A stretch of 64,000 nt of DNA from positions 44,801,095 through 44,865,094 of the forward strand of contig NC_084464.1 in assembly GCF_027409185.1 (NCBI RefSeq), in the 5' to 3' direction. The position numbers and the translations under genes are program-made. The notes under the pieces were generated by a model. The model was not told the DNA's origin and did no database searches. It was given only the letters and a program-made list of their open reading frames with translations. This stretch comes from Cynocephalus volans (Eukaryota > Chordata > Mammalia > Dermoptera > Cynocephalidae). Shown here piece after piece: positions 33,101 through 43,162 of this stretch (within the stretch, counting starts at the first letter, position 1; every line of letters starts with the position of its first letter).

Positions 33101-36100
33101 CAGTAAAGACTAAAGGCTTTTATGGTGCCCCTGAGGCCAGCCCCACCCCTCCCCACTGTCCTCTGCCCCCAGCTGTGTAGCTCCTAGTGATGGCTGAGAT
33201 AGTACAGAACTCACCAGATGAACCAAAGTTATTCTGGTCACCTCTATGGTGACAGAGGTAACAGTCAGATCACCCCGACAACCGCTCCCATCTTGCTTCT
33301 GGAAACTCCAGGCCTGTTTTCTTCTGCCCTCAGGACGGCTCCCCAATATTTGGAGCTAGAGTAGGCAGTACAGCTTCATCTGGGGCTCTGGGCTCCTAAT
33401 CTTTGCTTTAACTCTGCCCAGTACCTCATAGTCTACCCCGACATTGTAAAAAATGGGTGAGCATCCTATTTAAAAACACAGTTGCTGCCCCACCACACTT
33501 GTACATTAGATGTGATCTCAGAAGTTGTGTTATTGATTGGATTTGGCATTTAAATTTCTGAGATTATTTTTATTTACGTATTTTTATTGAAACATAATTG
33601 GTTGTACATATCTGTGGAATACAGCATTGAATTTCTGATATTATTTTTAATGAAGTAACAGAGATTGCTATTTTTAAAATACACTTGGTTAGAGCACTGT
33701 GTTATAAGACCAAGGTCAAGGGTTTAGATCCCTGTAGGAACCAGCCACCAAAAATAAAAATAAAAATAAAATAAATAAAACACACTTAATAAACTTTTTA
33801 GAGTCCCCTCTTATGTTCCAGACACAACATTTATTTTATTTACTTATTCATTCATTCACTGATACAGAAAAATTTACTGAGCACTATGTTAAATGCCGGA
33901 TATAAGAAGAAGACAGTAGGTATTTGCCTTGAAAAGCTAACTTGAAGAGGATGGGACAAATATACAAAACAACCTTAATTTCCCCAGTGTGACCAAGAAC
34001 AGAGCAAGCCCAAAAAGACTCAGACAGAAGCAAAAAAAATGTTCTAGATCACTGTTACTTCTGTGTAGATATGCACCTGCCGTAGTGGTGGCACTCCCCA
34101 GAAGAACAGCATGTGGTAAAGGTTGCCACGTTTCTGTATATTAAAATTACATCATCAATGCCTCTAGGAACATGGAGTTCACCCCCCCAGGTCTCTGGTT
34201 TTTGTGATATTCATGGATTAGTGCACATTCCGCACCGTTTGAGATTTATACAGCTATGTTTGAAAAGTAAAAAGCACATTAACTTTCAGACTAGGACACC
34301 TGTCATGTATCAAGCTTTAAGAAATATTTCTGGGCCGGCCCGTGGCTCACTTGGGAGAGCATGGTGCTGACAACACCAAGTCAAGGGTTAAGATCCCCTT
34401 ACTGGTCTTTAAAAAAAAAGTAAAAAGAAATTTATTTCCAAATTTTCGGCATGCAACACAACAAAAGCAAAACTGAGGTATATTCAATATGTAATAATAT
34501 AGTGGTACATCAGGGAGAGCACCTAACTGTGAAAAGAGAAAGAACCAAGGGAAGGCTTCCGGGAGGATGTGCCATCTGAGCCGGGATTGTCACCAGGACG
34601 GCGGTGTCAGGCAGGGAGTTCAGGGAGAACAGCCTCACTCTCTATTTCCCCAGCTCCTCCTGCCCCTGCGGCTTCTCGACCTGAGGGACTTGCCCCTCTA
34701 GTGAGATTCCGCTCCTTCCTGTGACCCCACATGAATGATCTCCCCGTCCCCCAGCTGCCAGCAGCACTGGTCACCTTCTGCTCGGTGTGCGCGCCGTTCT
34801 GTAAAGCCCGCTGAGTCACCCCTTCGCGGTGAGCCACATTATGTCAGTAAATCCTCTCACCTCACGGGTGAGAAAACTGAGGCCTACGAAGGTGCTGCGG
34901 CCTCCCCGCGACCCCATCACTCGCTACTGGAAAAAACACTATTTTAGAATCTGACCCCGAGTGGGAAGATTCGGGGAACAGCTGACAGAGGCAGTCCGTG
35001 AACGCGGGGCCGGGCAGGAGAGGCTCCGCGCACACCGAGCTCGGCTACTCCGTCCTCTGCACGGGGCCCTGCGGGGCGGGCGGTGGCCACGGGCGTCCCG
35101 CGCTTGAGTCCCCGGGAGCGCTGAGCTGGAAGCGAAGGCGCGGGAGGCGGGAGGACGCGGGACGTCGCGGCAGCTCTGCTCGGCCCAGAGGGGCTCCGCG
35201 GGTGTGGGGGTCCCGCGGGAGTGGGGGTCGTGGCGCCCCCGGCTCAGCGCCGCCCCCGCTCCCCGCAGAGAATTACGTCTTCCAGGGACGGCAGGACTGC
35301 TACGCCTTTAACGGGACGCAGCGCTACGTGGAGAGATACGTCTATAACCGGGAGGAGCTCGTGCGCTTCGACAGCGACGTGGGGGAGTTCCGCGCGGTGA
35401 CCGAGCTGGGGCGGCCGGAAGCCCAGCACTGGAACGGGCAGAAGGACATCCTGGAGCAGAAGCGGGCCGTGGTGGACACGTTGTGCAGACACAACTACGA
35501 GCTGGACGAGGCCGTCACCCTGCAGCGCCGAGGTGAGGGCTGCGGCCGGGGCTCGCGGGCAGCCGCGGGGGACAGACCAGGGAGCAGGGACGCCGGGCCC
35601 ACCTAACGGACCGTCGCGAGGGGCGGGAAGGGCACTCTGCGGTTGGGGATTGATGGGGGAGCTTGTCCAGGGGAGCCAGGCGAGAACCTGTACTGGGCTG
35701 AGATGAAATGACGGCAGATGGATCGAGAGGCAAGTCCTCAGGAGTTGATCAGTCCTGGCAACTGACCGGTGCGGGGTGAGGGGAAACGAGGCACCGGGGT
35801 AACTTGCAGGGTGTAGTGTGGAGATGGAGGTGGTACCTCCAAGCCATGCAGAGAAGAAACACCGTGGGGAAGACAGTGGGTCTGAGGTCCCTGAGGGGCA
35901 CCAGTGGACTGTCTCATGAACAGGTTTGTGGATATTACTTTAAATATGAAGATTTGGGGTTTCTGTAGAAGAGACCAGAAAGTATATAGGTTGTTTGCAG
36001 AATAACTCATGTCAAGCTTTAGCCATTTTCTTTATATTTTTATGAAATAATATTATTGGCTTAATAAACCAAGAGAATGCTATTGTCTGTACATCTTAAT

Positions 36101-37785
36101 TTCGAGAAATTATTTGAGTGAATTTTACATCGTTTGCATCAAGATGGAGCATTGAAAAGATAGGTAATTTCATGTCTGATTAAATATTATTTGTCAAAAT
36201 ATTAAATTACAATTAGTTAATTTCTTATAGTAAAAATCTCCCCTAAATGTGCTGCAAAGTGCTGCCCTTGTCTCTCTCCTATTCTCAGAACTTATTAATT
36301 AATTCAAGATTATGCATAGTCTGCTTGAAGGTCTATTTCTCTTTTCAGTACCACCCTTATCCACTAGCCTAATTATATCATTCATATTTTAAACATCTAG
36401 AAACCAATTCCATAATGAACATGTCTAAGAAATAATTATTTCAAGTGCCATTTCATTTTTTTTCTTCCCCATTCCTAGTCCCACCTAGGGTGAACATCTC
36501 CCCCTCCAGGAAGGGGCCCCTGCAGCACCACAACCTGCTTGTCTGCCACGTGACAGATTTCTATCCAGGCAACATTCGAGTCCGATGGTTCTTGAATGAA
36601 CAGGAGGAAACAGTTGGGGTTGTGTCCACCGAACTGATCCGTAACGGAGACTGGACCTTCCAGATCCTGGTGATGCTGGAAATGACCCCCCAGCAGGGAG
36701 ATGTCTACACCTGCCAAGTGGAGCACCCAAGCCTGGACAGTCCTGTCACTGTGGAGTGGAGTGAGTTATTCACTGATGACCCTTCTAGAACCTACCTTCC
36801 GAAGAGCAAGGGATGCTCTGGCTCTGGGGTCCACCACCTTGTCTTAAGTGTCTGTGCACTGGAGCCATACCTACCCCTATCTTTCCCCTCTACAAGCCCC
36901 TGAGTGTGGTTCTGAGCTGGGGGCATGGATACTTGCCTGTCCCTGCCTGGCCTATGGAATCTTGAGGATTCAGGATCTTCCCCCTTGTTGGAGAATCTAG
37001 GGAATCAGGCAGCTTCCTGAATTGCCCTCATACATGGGAACTGTTCTCTTTCCTCAGCATTTTAGCCTGTTCTGAGTTATTTTGAGAGGCATCTGCCAGA
37101 ATCAGCATTTTTCCTCTTGTTGAGGTCATACCCTAAGCTCCAGAATTGAGTGGGTGGGTCTTTCTAAATTCCTCCTTATCCAAGGTACATCCTCCTCACT
37201 GTACTCATTGCCAGTATTTACATCAGGCTCCACGATCTCAGACAGGGCTGAGGAGGGGTGCAGCTGGTGGAGGTGAGACTGACCCTGAGGTCTGTTCTTC
37301 CCAGAGGCACAGTCTGATTCTGCCCGGAGCAAGACGCTGACTGGAGTCGGGGGCTTTGTACTGGGGCTTATCTTCCTTGTAGTGGGCATCTTCATGCATA
37401 TGAGGAGCAAGAAAGGTAAGAAAACCTGACTAACTCATCCATCTTGCATGATAAGGGACCAAGAAAGAAACTCAATGCCAGAGAGTTCTGCAGGCCACTG
37501 AAATCAGATTGTCAGGGAGCAAAGATGGCCTCTAGGGAGAGAGGAATCCGCAGGCTGGGATCTTAATGCCATCAGAGGCATGAGTTCTCTGGGTCCTCAA
37601 GCTCATGCTGGGCGTCCACTCAGTGATGGGTTGGTCTCCAACCAGCCCCTGTCCTAATTCCCAGTGGTAGGATCAGGGCAATGGAAGATGGGGTGGGAAA
37701 GTTTGTGTGATTGTCTAAGGTCTTTTTAATGGCTGAATACTTTCCCTTTCCTTCTTTCATTTCAGTTCAACGAGGATCTCAATGA
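30044..37785 (+). CDS. DPB1: MHC class II DP beta chain (DPB1), intact
   Basis: Coding exons 30044-30143, 35269-35532, 36479-36760, 37305-37415 and 37766-37785 total 777 bp, giving 258 aa, the same length as human DPB1 as I recall it. The product pairs with the DP alpha chain to form the peptide-presenting heterodimer. Signal peptide [15 protein letters not shown]...; beta-1 domain starting [20 protein letters not shown] with the N-glycosylation site NGT and the C...C pair (DCYAF, LCRHNY); Ig-like beta-2 domain ([22 protein letters not shown]); membrane span [17 protein letters not shown]; tail VQRGSQ. All introns are GT-AG and interrupt codons after the first base as in the family. The groove pocket text is DILEQKRAV with Lys at the position equivalent to human beta-69, and DEAV at 84-87. 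DPA1 lies 2.5 kb away, head to head. Confidence 0.97.
32120..32330 (-). repeat. MIR in DPB1 intron 1
   Basis: Inverted MIR: 'ttgtattgagcagtacc', 'ctcatagcagttcttcaagg', 'tgtccaagatcacatagca'. Confidence 0.8.
32384..32478 (-). mobile_element. tRNA-Ile-derived SINE, single unit
   Basis: Minus strand, with a T-rich tail at 32384-32396, then 'aagatgactggtaaggggat' and 'tcccaagtgagccatgggct'. It is the second half of the dimeric type. Confidence 0.85.
32718..32810 (+). mobile_element. tRNA-Ile-derived SINE, monomer
   Basis: 'gttagcttagttggttagag', then 'aaggtttggatccctgtacc' and an A11 tail. This monomer is the copy closest to tRNA-Ile at the A box. The flanks are A-rich, so no duplication can be placed with confidence. 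Confidence 0.88.
33687..33778 (+). mobile_element. tRNA-Ile-derived SINE, 5'-truncated
   Basis: It begins inside the A box ('cttggttagagcactgtgtt') and ends in (AAAAT)n. Near-identical 11-mers 'aaaatacactt' and 'aaaacacactt' flank it. Confidence 0.85.
34334..34422 (+). mobile_element. tRNA-Ile-derived SINE, single unit
   Basis: 'gggccggcccgtggctcact' through 'aagatccccttactggtc' and an A9 tail. It is flanked by related 'aagaaatatttc' and 'aagaaatttatttc'. Confidence 0.88.
34990..35640. promoter_or_regulatory. CpG-dense block around DPB1 exon 2
   Basis: CG dinucleotides are abundant here and sparse on both sides. The block covers the end of intron 1, all of exon 2 and the start of intron 2. 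This is internal to the gene and not at its promoter. It is a composition feature; a regulatory role is not shown by the sequence. Confidence 0.7.
35269..35532 (+). CDS. DPB1: DPB1 exon 2 (beta-1, peptide-binding)
   Basis: 264 bp between 'ctccccgcag' and GTGAGG. It encodes the beta-sheet floor and helix of the groove. It is strongly GC- and CpG-rich, unlike the other exons. This is the polymorphic exon in other mammals. Confidence 0.96.
35533..36478 (+). other. DPB1 intron 2
   Basis: The first 100 bp stay GC-rich, then the composition falls to AT-rich after 36010. No repeat family was named and no exon was seen. Confidence 0.6.
36479..36760 (+). CDS. DPB1: DPB1 exon 3 (beta-2, Ig-like C1)
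   Basis: 282 bp between 'cattcctag' and GTGAGT. The Ig cysteines lie in CHVTDFYPG and CQVEH. The [12 protein letters not shown] and [10 protein letters not shown] segments flank the CD4-contact side in homologues. Beta-2 has no N-glycosylation sequon that I see. Confidence 0.95.
37305..37415 (+). CDS. DPB1: DPB1 exon 4 (connecting peptide and membrane helix)
   Basis: 111 bp between 'tgttcttcccag' and GTAAGA. It reads [20 protein letters not shown] and continues into the membrane span and the basic stop-transfer MRSKK. Confidence 0.95.
37766..37785 (+). CDS. DPB1: DPB1 exon 5 (cytoplasmic tail, stop)
   Basis: After 'tttcatttcag' the codons give VQRGSQ and then TGA at 37783-37785. The exon continues four bases to a GTAATA donor at 37790. 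Human ends VQRGSA, as I recall it. Confidence 0.88.
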
Positions 37786-38092
37786 ACAGGTAATATTCAT
37801 GCTTCGATTTTCTTTAGGGGCTGGGTTGTAGAAGGACTTGTAAGTCCTTTCATTTCATTGTGACTCTGAGGCACCTACTGGGAAGAAAGTCTCAGGCCTG
37901 AACGTCTCTTTCAACCTCAGCCCTTGGGTGAGTGTGAGGGAAGAGCATTACTTTACTCAAATGAGAAAAGAGGCCGAGATAAACTCTGTTTTCTATCAGG
38001 CTAAGATTCAGTCTGTCACTAAAATTTTCCTCTCCTGGGACTTAGAGGAAGAGTGGTTGGCAACAAGGGATAACTTTTTTTTACCCCCACAG

Positions 38093-38345
38093 GGTTCCTG
38101 ATCTAACCTAAAGGACTATGCGTGCCTTGGAACAAGTATTTTTCTGTGTTTCTTTCGTCCCAGAGGCTGGTTCTGGGACAGACTGCCAGCTTCCCAAGAG
38201 AATGTCACTGCAAGTAATTGCTCGGAAACCACTTTTGGCTCTTTGATTCAATGCACAGTTTCTCTTATGAGGCCTCCAACCAAGTTCTCTTCTCCTCAGC
38301 TCTATAAATAATCAAAATCCAATGTTACTGTCTGTTTTCTTTTAA
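38093..38345 (+). other. DPB1: DPB1 3' UTR exon
   Basis: The acceptor 'ttacccccacag' is followed by 'ggttcctgatctaacc', and the 3' UTR runs to near 'aaataatcaaaatccaatg' (38306-38324). No canonical AATAAA was seen; the end position is inferred from the similar human 3' UTR. Confidence 0.7.
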
Positions 38346-39300
38346 GAATATGCACCAAGTCATACCTGCCATTGCTTTTGTTTGAGGGTTTTGGGAAAGA
38401 GTAGGAGTTAATGAAGAAGTTCATTGTGGTTTATACATATGCAAGAAGAAAAACAGGAAAATGGGGATATCCTAACTAATGGAAAGGGTGGCAACTGGAT
38501 ATGGACCTCCTCCAAATTTGCTATATTTCACTGGACTGCCCCATGTTCGTGTTTACTACCTTCATCCATGTAGGTCTGAGGCCATCACTCCTAGTCATTC
38601 AAGGACGAGCAGACCCTGAATTCTGGGTTATACAAACCATATTCACATAGCACTGATTCAACATATTAAGAGCATGTTTTACCATTACCATTAAGAAATC
38701 AAATTAAGATAAGAATTAATAATTAAAAATCAGAAATATAATGTACGTTTTAAGCATTTTCTTTGCATACCATGATACTCTTTAAAACCACACATGGTTT
38801 AACCTTATTTAGTGCATCAAGTTATAGAAGATAAAGACTTATCGTCTGTCTGTATTCATCAGACCACCCAGACCTCTTATCTTAGTAATTCAAACAGTGA
38901 GAAATGCATCTAATTGCTTAAAAGGCTCAAAGCAATAGATGCAACACTCTTTTCCAAAAAGGCCTGCTTTTACAATCAAAAATGATCATGTGTTTTGTGT
39001 TTCAAATTATCTTTTAGTCAAGATAGAGGACACTTTTGGTCTACGTTTTCCTTTCTGAGTAGAGTACAGGTTATTACCTCCTGGTGCATATAATGAATGC
39101 TCAGCAGCTCTCTGACACACCCGTTGCTTCCCTCTCCCTGGCTTCTTACAAGCAGCTTCTAGCCCTTGTGTGCCCCTGGACATCTATCCCTGGTCAGTTC
39201 CCACAAGCCACTGTGCTCCTCTGACACAGCTCCCCTCCTAGTTCACACCCTGCATCTGGGGACCAGCTTTCCCCATTTCCAAGAGAGGTCAGGGCTAAAG
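38346..39300. other. DPB1 downstream flank
   Basis: No gene. 38100-39060 aligns with 46645-47500, where the same 3' UTR and flank order recurs (for example 'ccatcactcctagt' at 38583 and 47122). Confidence 0.65.
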
Positions 39301-39344
39301 GTGCACACTTGGACGTCACTGACACAGAAGTAAGTATAACTGGG

Positions 39345-39720
39345 GTCTGCAGAAAGTGAGGATGCAGAGAGTCCAGGAAGAGAAGCCAGGGACATGGAGA
39401 ATCAACCAGGTCCTATGGAATCTGTTAAATGCATCTGCAGTGCCGCAGATCGAGCCAGACAGTGAGGAGAAAATGAGGCAGCGCAGGGCAGAGAGGAGCT
39501 CTGAATCCAGGACTTGTTTCCTTATCCCTGTGGAGAGAGAAGGGGTGGAAGTGAAACAGCTTGAGGGGGCTCAGCCAACCAGAAAATGTCCTCAGAGGCA
39601 TCTCTGTGGCTGGGTATAGAGGATGCTAAAACCGCTGGGAGGGGAAGTGGGAGAATTCTCAGAGGCCAGCACACCCCAGAAAGCCCAGCCTATCGTGAGG
39701 TTTCGGAATAAGTGAAGGAA
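39345..39720 (-). pseudogene. DPA-type 5' end relic (promoter and exon 1 region)
   Basis: 39600-39670 aligns with the DPA1 promoter at 27719-27783: 'gctgggtatagaggatgct' against 'gccaggtaaagagaatact', then 'gctgggaggggaagtgggag' against 'gctggggaggagatgggaga'. The Y box equivalent near 39575 is 'agccaaccag', so the CCAAT core is lost. 39360-39425 weakly aligns with DPA1 exon 1, but no ATG leader is left. DPA exons 2-4 are absent between here and DPB1. Confidence 0.65.
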
Positions 39721-39816
39721 ACTACAACGGAGACATCATAATCATCTTCTTGATGGGGTTGTTTGGAAATACATTATTATTCAAGTTGATCCTTGAATAT
39801 GTTTTATTTGTAGTTA

Positions 39817-39895
39817 TAATTTTGTTTTCTTTTTTTTTTTTTTTTTTGGTGGCTGGCCAGTACAAAGATCCACACCCTTGACCTTGGTGTTATTG
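39817..39895 (-). mobile_element. tRNA-Ile-derived SINE, truncated
   Basis: A long T run (39829-39847), then inverted 'ggtggctggccagtac' and 'acccttgaccttggtgttat'. A 13-bp target duplication, 'ttatttgtagtta', lies at 39804-39816 and 39896-39908. Confidence 0.88.
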
Positions 39896-39899
39896 TTAT

Positions 39900-40319
39900 T
39901 TGTAGTTACTTTTAAGAATGGGTAATTTTTCTTCATAATTTCATGTTGATTCTTTGTGTCATATGGGCATTCATTTCATTGTTATCAAATATATTTACCC
40001 TTTTATATTTTTGATAATTTTGAGGGAATTCTTTGATGTTTCTACACATATAAACAGAATGCAAAAAAATATTTAATTATTTCATTTCTAATTATTCTGT
40101 ATATTTCTTCTTCCTCCAAGAATGTGGTGACACAGACACCGTTATTTTTATCTTGTATATAAGAGGGATTTCTCTAATATTTTCCTATTAAATGTAAAAT
40201 TCACTCTGTTTATAAATTCTTTATTTTATTATAGATTGGTGTAGAGCTATAGTAAGAACCCCTGGTATTTATTAATAAAATTATAGAACTTATATTATTA
40301 AAATTAATAATATGTTATA
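39900..40319 (-). mobile_element. Old inverted L1 fragment
   Basis: L1-like AT-rich text including 'gagggatttctctaatattt' at about 40164, colinear with 'agagatttctctaatgcttt' at about 28407. It is part of the duplicated block. Confidence 0.55.
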
Positions 40320-40690
40320 AGTATTAATCCATTTTCTGCCACTTCTAACAGAATACCTGAAACTAGATAATTCAAAAAGAAAAGGAATTTATTTTTTACA
40401 GTTTTAGAGGATGAGGGAGTCCATCTGATGACTCTCTTATTGGTGAGAACTCTCTACAGAGTCCCACACAATTGCAGTATATCACACGACAAGAGGCTGA
40501 GCAAGAACACTTCAACATGCTCACTTGCTCTCCGTGCCACCAGTCCACACCCATGATAATCCATTAATCCATTTATGAGGGCAAGGCCTTCAAGTTCCAA
40601 TCACCTCCTCAAGGACTTACCTTTCAACACTGCCACATTGGGGATCAAGCTTCAATGAGGTTTGGGGGGACATTCAAATCACAGCATTAT
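40320..40690 (-). mobile_element. MaLR-type LTR
   Basis: Inverted LTR of the family seen at 11893: 'aacagaatacctgaaact', 'catgataatccattaatcc', 'aatcacctcctcaaggactt', ending 'cacagca'. No target duplication was worked out. Confidence 0.8.
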
Positions 40691-40779
40691 GTTTATTCAG
40701 TAATTGTTTTTATTGCTTTGAATTAGCCTTGCATTATAATGATTAATTTTTTTTTGCATTAAATAATCAACATATCTTA

Positions 40780-40990
40780 CTGTGCAAAGCTCTGTTTTAA
40801 GAGACTCACAGATACTGAGTATTATCCAAATTAGTTTTCGTAATAAATAAGTGACATAGGCTCCATACTAATTTCTATTCTACAGGAAAGAAAACTAAGA
40901 CATGGCAGATTAAATAACTTATCCACAGTCAGCCAGGAAGTAGCAGAAAAAGGGATTTACATGAAACAGGGAATTTCACTCTAAACCTGT
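40780..40990 (-). repeat. MIR paralogous to that at 28680
   Basis: Inverted MIR whose right flank 'cattactatattgcatcctc' matches 'caatactatattgactcctc' at 28878. It marks the duplication. Confidence 0.7.
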
Positions 40991-41129
40991 GCTATGACCA
41001 CATTACTATATTGCATCCTCATTCGAATAGAAAAGTTAAATAATTTTACATGATTTCATTCAATTTATCAACACTTTAAGTACTTCATAAATTTGTGGGA
41101 ACTTGTATTCTTTCTGTTATTTTGTCTCC

Positions 41130-41187
41130 TAGTTGAGATCCCCTTACCAGCTAGTCACCAAAAACAAAAACAAAACAAAAAAACATT
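41130..41187 (+). mobile_element. tRNA-Ile-derived SINE, 3' fragment
   Basis: 'gttgagatccccttaccag' with an A-rich (CAAAAA)n tail. Flanked by 'attttgtctccta' and 'attttgtgtctta', a diverged 13-bp duplication. Confidence 0.7.
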
Positions 41188-41799
41188 TTGTGTCTTAGGT
41201 TTTGTGTTTAGGCAGGACTGTTTTTACCGCATACCAGGAACTACCTGTAAATTTGTTTGTTGGGAATCATTTGGTGTTTAAAATTTCCAAAAACTGTATT
41301 CAAATGCAAAGAAAGGATGGTCCTCAGAGTTTTGAGGTAGGGAATGTCATCCCCCTAGGTCTTCAGCACACTGAGCAGGACTTGCTCTGTCCCAGACCAT
41401 GCCCCGGCAAGGGGGATGGCCATCACCATGAAGGTGGTATCAGATTCCCTGGGATCTGTTCCAGAGCAAGAAAAACATAACATAACCAAGCCTCAGGAGG
41501 CACCAGTAGCGCAAAATGAGAATCCCTTTCCTCATACTGTCTTAAGCTAATCTTCCAACTCAAATGATCAAATGCTTTATACCAAACCTCTGCCTGTGAG
41601 TAACAATTCCTGCTAATTGATTTCTTTTTCAGAATCTAGCTACACCCAGGCGCTGGAGGAGGCTGCCCTGGCTCATGTTCTCTGATATTTTAGGAGTGAG
41701 CCTGTGTGAGAAAATCCATGTTTTTCCTTCTGTGCTCTCACTCATAACACTCAGTACTTCTGGTCACCAAAATATGTGGAGGTTTTCCCCACACCAAAT

Positions 41800-42195
41800 G
41801 TCTTAGTCCATTTTCTGTCTCTTATAACAGAATACCTGAAACTGGGTAATTTATTTTGAAAACGATTTATTTCTTACAGTTTTGGAGACTAGGAAATCTA
41901 AGGTCGAGGGGGCACAGCTCCTGAGGGTCTTCTTGGAGGGGACTCTGAAGAGTCCTGAGTCAGCACAGGGTATCACATGGCAAGAGGGCTGAGCACGCTC
42001 ACTTGCTTGCTAAGGTCTCTTCCTCTCCTTATAATGCCACTAGAGCCACTCCCGTGATAAGCCATTAATCCACTAACCCATTAATTCATCACAATCCAAA
42101 CACTTCCTAAAGGGCTTGCCTCTCAATACTGCCACACTGGGGACTGAGTTTCAGCATGAACTTTGGAGGAAACAAATATTCAAACTATAGCAGCA
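41800..42195 (-). mobile_element. MaLR-type LTR
   Basis: Inverted LTR: 'gtcttagtccattttctgtc', 'aatacctgaaactgggtaat', 'gccattaatccactaaccca', ending 'caaactatagca'. Same family as 11893. Confidence 0.85.
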
Positions 42196-42249
42196 AGCAA
42201 TTCTCCAATTCTCTGCAGACACCAACTTTGTGTCATATAATTTAACTCG

Positions 42250-42989
42250 GTTCTGACACTACCTGGAGATGGTGCAGATCCCACAGGTTAAAGTCTTAGT
42301 CCCTTAAGACTGCCCCCACTTCAGATGCCAATTGCAAGTCCAGGTTGTCACCTGTGCTTCTGACTGGTTGGCTGTAAAATCAGAGGGTGCCACAGTCCCC
42401 TCTTCGGGTTTGATTATTTGCTAGAATAGATACAGAACTCAGAAAAACAGTTCACTTACTAGATTGTCAGTTTATTATAAAAGGCTACAACTCAGGAACA
42501 GCCAGGTGGAAGTGATGCATAGGACAAGGTGTGGGAAGGCGAGTGAAGCTTTCACGCCCTCCCAGGGCTCACCACCCCCCAGCACCACCACGTGGTCAGC
42601 AACTTGGAAGTTCTCTGAACCCTGTCCTTCTGGCTTTTTACAGAGGCTTCATTACGTAAGCATTATTGATTAAATCCTTGGCCGTGGTGATTAAATCAAT
42701 CTCCAGTCCTTCTCCCTTCCCCGAGGTTGGGGGCAGGGCCTAAAAGTTCCAACCCTCTCCTGGTTGGTTCCCCCAGCAACCAGGCCCCCATCCTTAGGGG
42801 CTTTCCAGAAGTCATCGCACTACCATAAACTCAGGTGTGCTTGAAAGGGGCCTGTTACAAATAACAAAGGACACATATCTCACACCTTCATCACTCTAAT
42901 CACTTAGGAAATTCCAAGGGTTTTAGGAGCTCTGTGACAGGAACAGAGGACGAAGACTAAAATATTTCTCACTCCATCACAATATCACA
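42250..42989 (-). mobile_element. ERVL-type LTR (MLT2-like)
   Basis: Read on the minus strand it starts TGTGATATTGTGATGG. It contains 'ggagattgatttaatcacca' and 'gtaatgaagcctctgtaaaa', and it holds a polyadenylation signal in 'ccttttataataaactgac'. The low-coordinate boundary is uncertain. It sits directly upstream of the DPB-type exon 1 relic at 43049. Confidence 0.7.
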
Positions 42990-43048
42990 GAGCCCCACTG
43001 AGTGAAAGCTGCTCTGACTGCTCTCAGCCCTGTCCTATCCCAGGTTCC

Positions 43049-43162
43049 AGGATACTGGCCCTGTGGGTCACTGAGGGCACCTGGGTCGCAGCTCTGATAG
43101 TGTTCTTGGTCATGCTGAGCTCCCCTTTGGTTCAGGGCCAAAGGTACCAGGTGCGTGCACAG
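43049..43162 (+). pseudogene. DPB2-like: DPB-type exon 1 relic without start codon
   Basis: It aligns codon by codon with DPB1 exon 1: the ATG ATG pair is AGG ATA here, followed by LALWVTEGTWVAAL and VMLSSPLVQG, against PEAPWTAAL and [10 protein letters not shown]. The frame stays open through a hydrophobic leader. The splice donor has drifted to CAG/GTACTT at 43163, 14 bp longer than in DPB1. Intron 1 homology continues to about 44420 (for example 'cagctcagctgtgg' at 44014 and 31170). No exons 2-5 follow. The position after DPB1 matches the pseudogene DPB2 of other mammals, so orthology is plausible but unproven. Confidence 0.8.

Larger units (their letters stand above)
30144..35268 (+). other. 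DPB1 intron 1 with repeat insertions
   Basis: 5.1 kb. 30144-31560 aligns with 43163-44420 in the decayed copy. 32080-32340 is an inverted MIR. SINEs lie at 32384, 32718, 33687 and 34334. 33560-33640 is an inverted L1 3' fragment. 34990-35268 is CpG-dense and leads into exon 2. No further exon was seen. Confidence 0.7.

Noticed and set aside
35244-35733. Minus-strand frames opposite DPB1 exon 2
   Set aside because: GC-rich exons leave the opposite strand open; there is no splice or promoter context.
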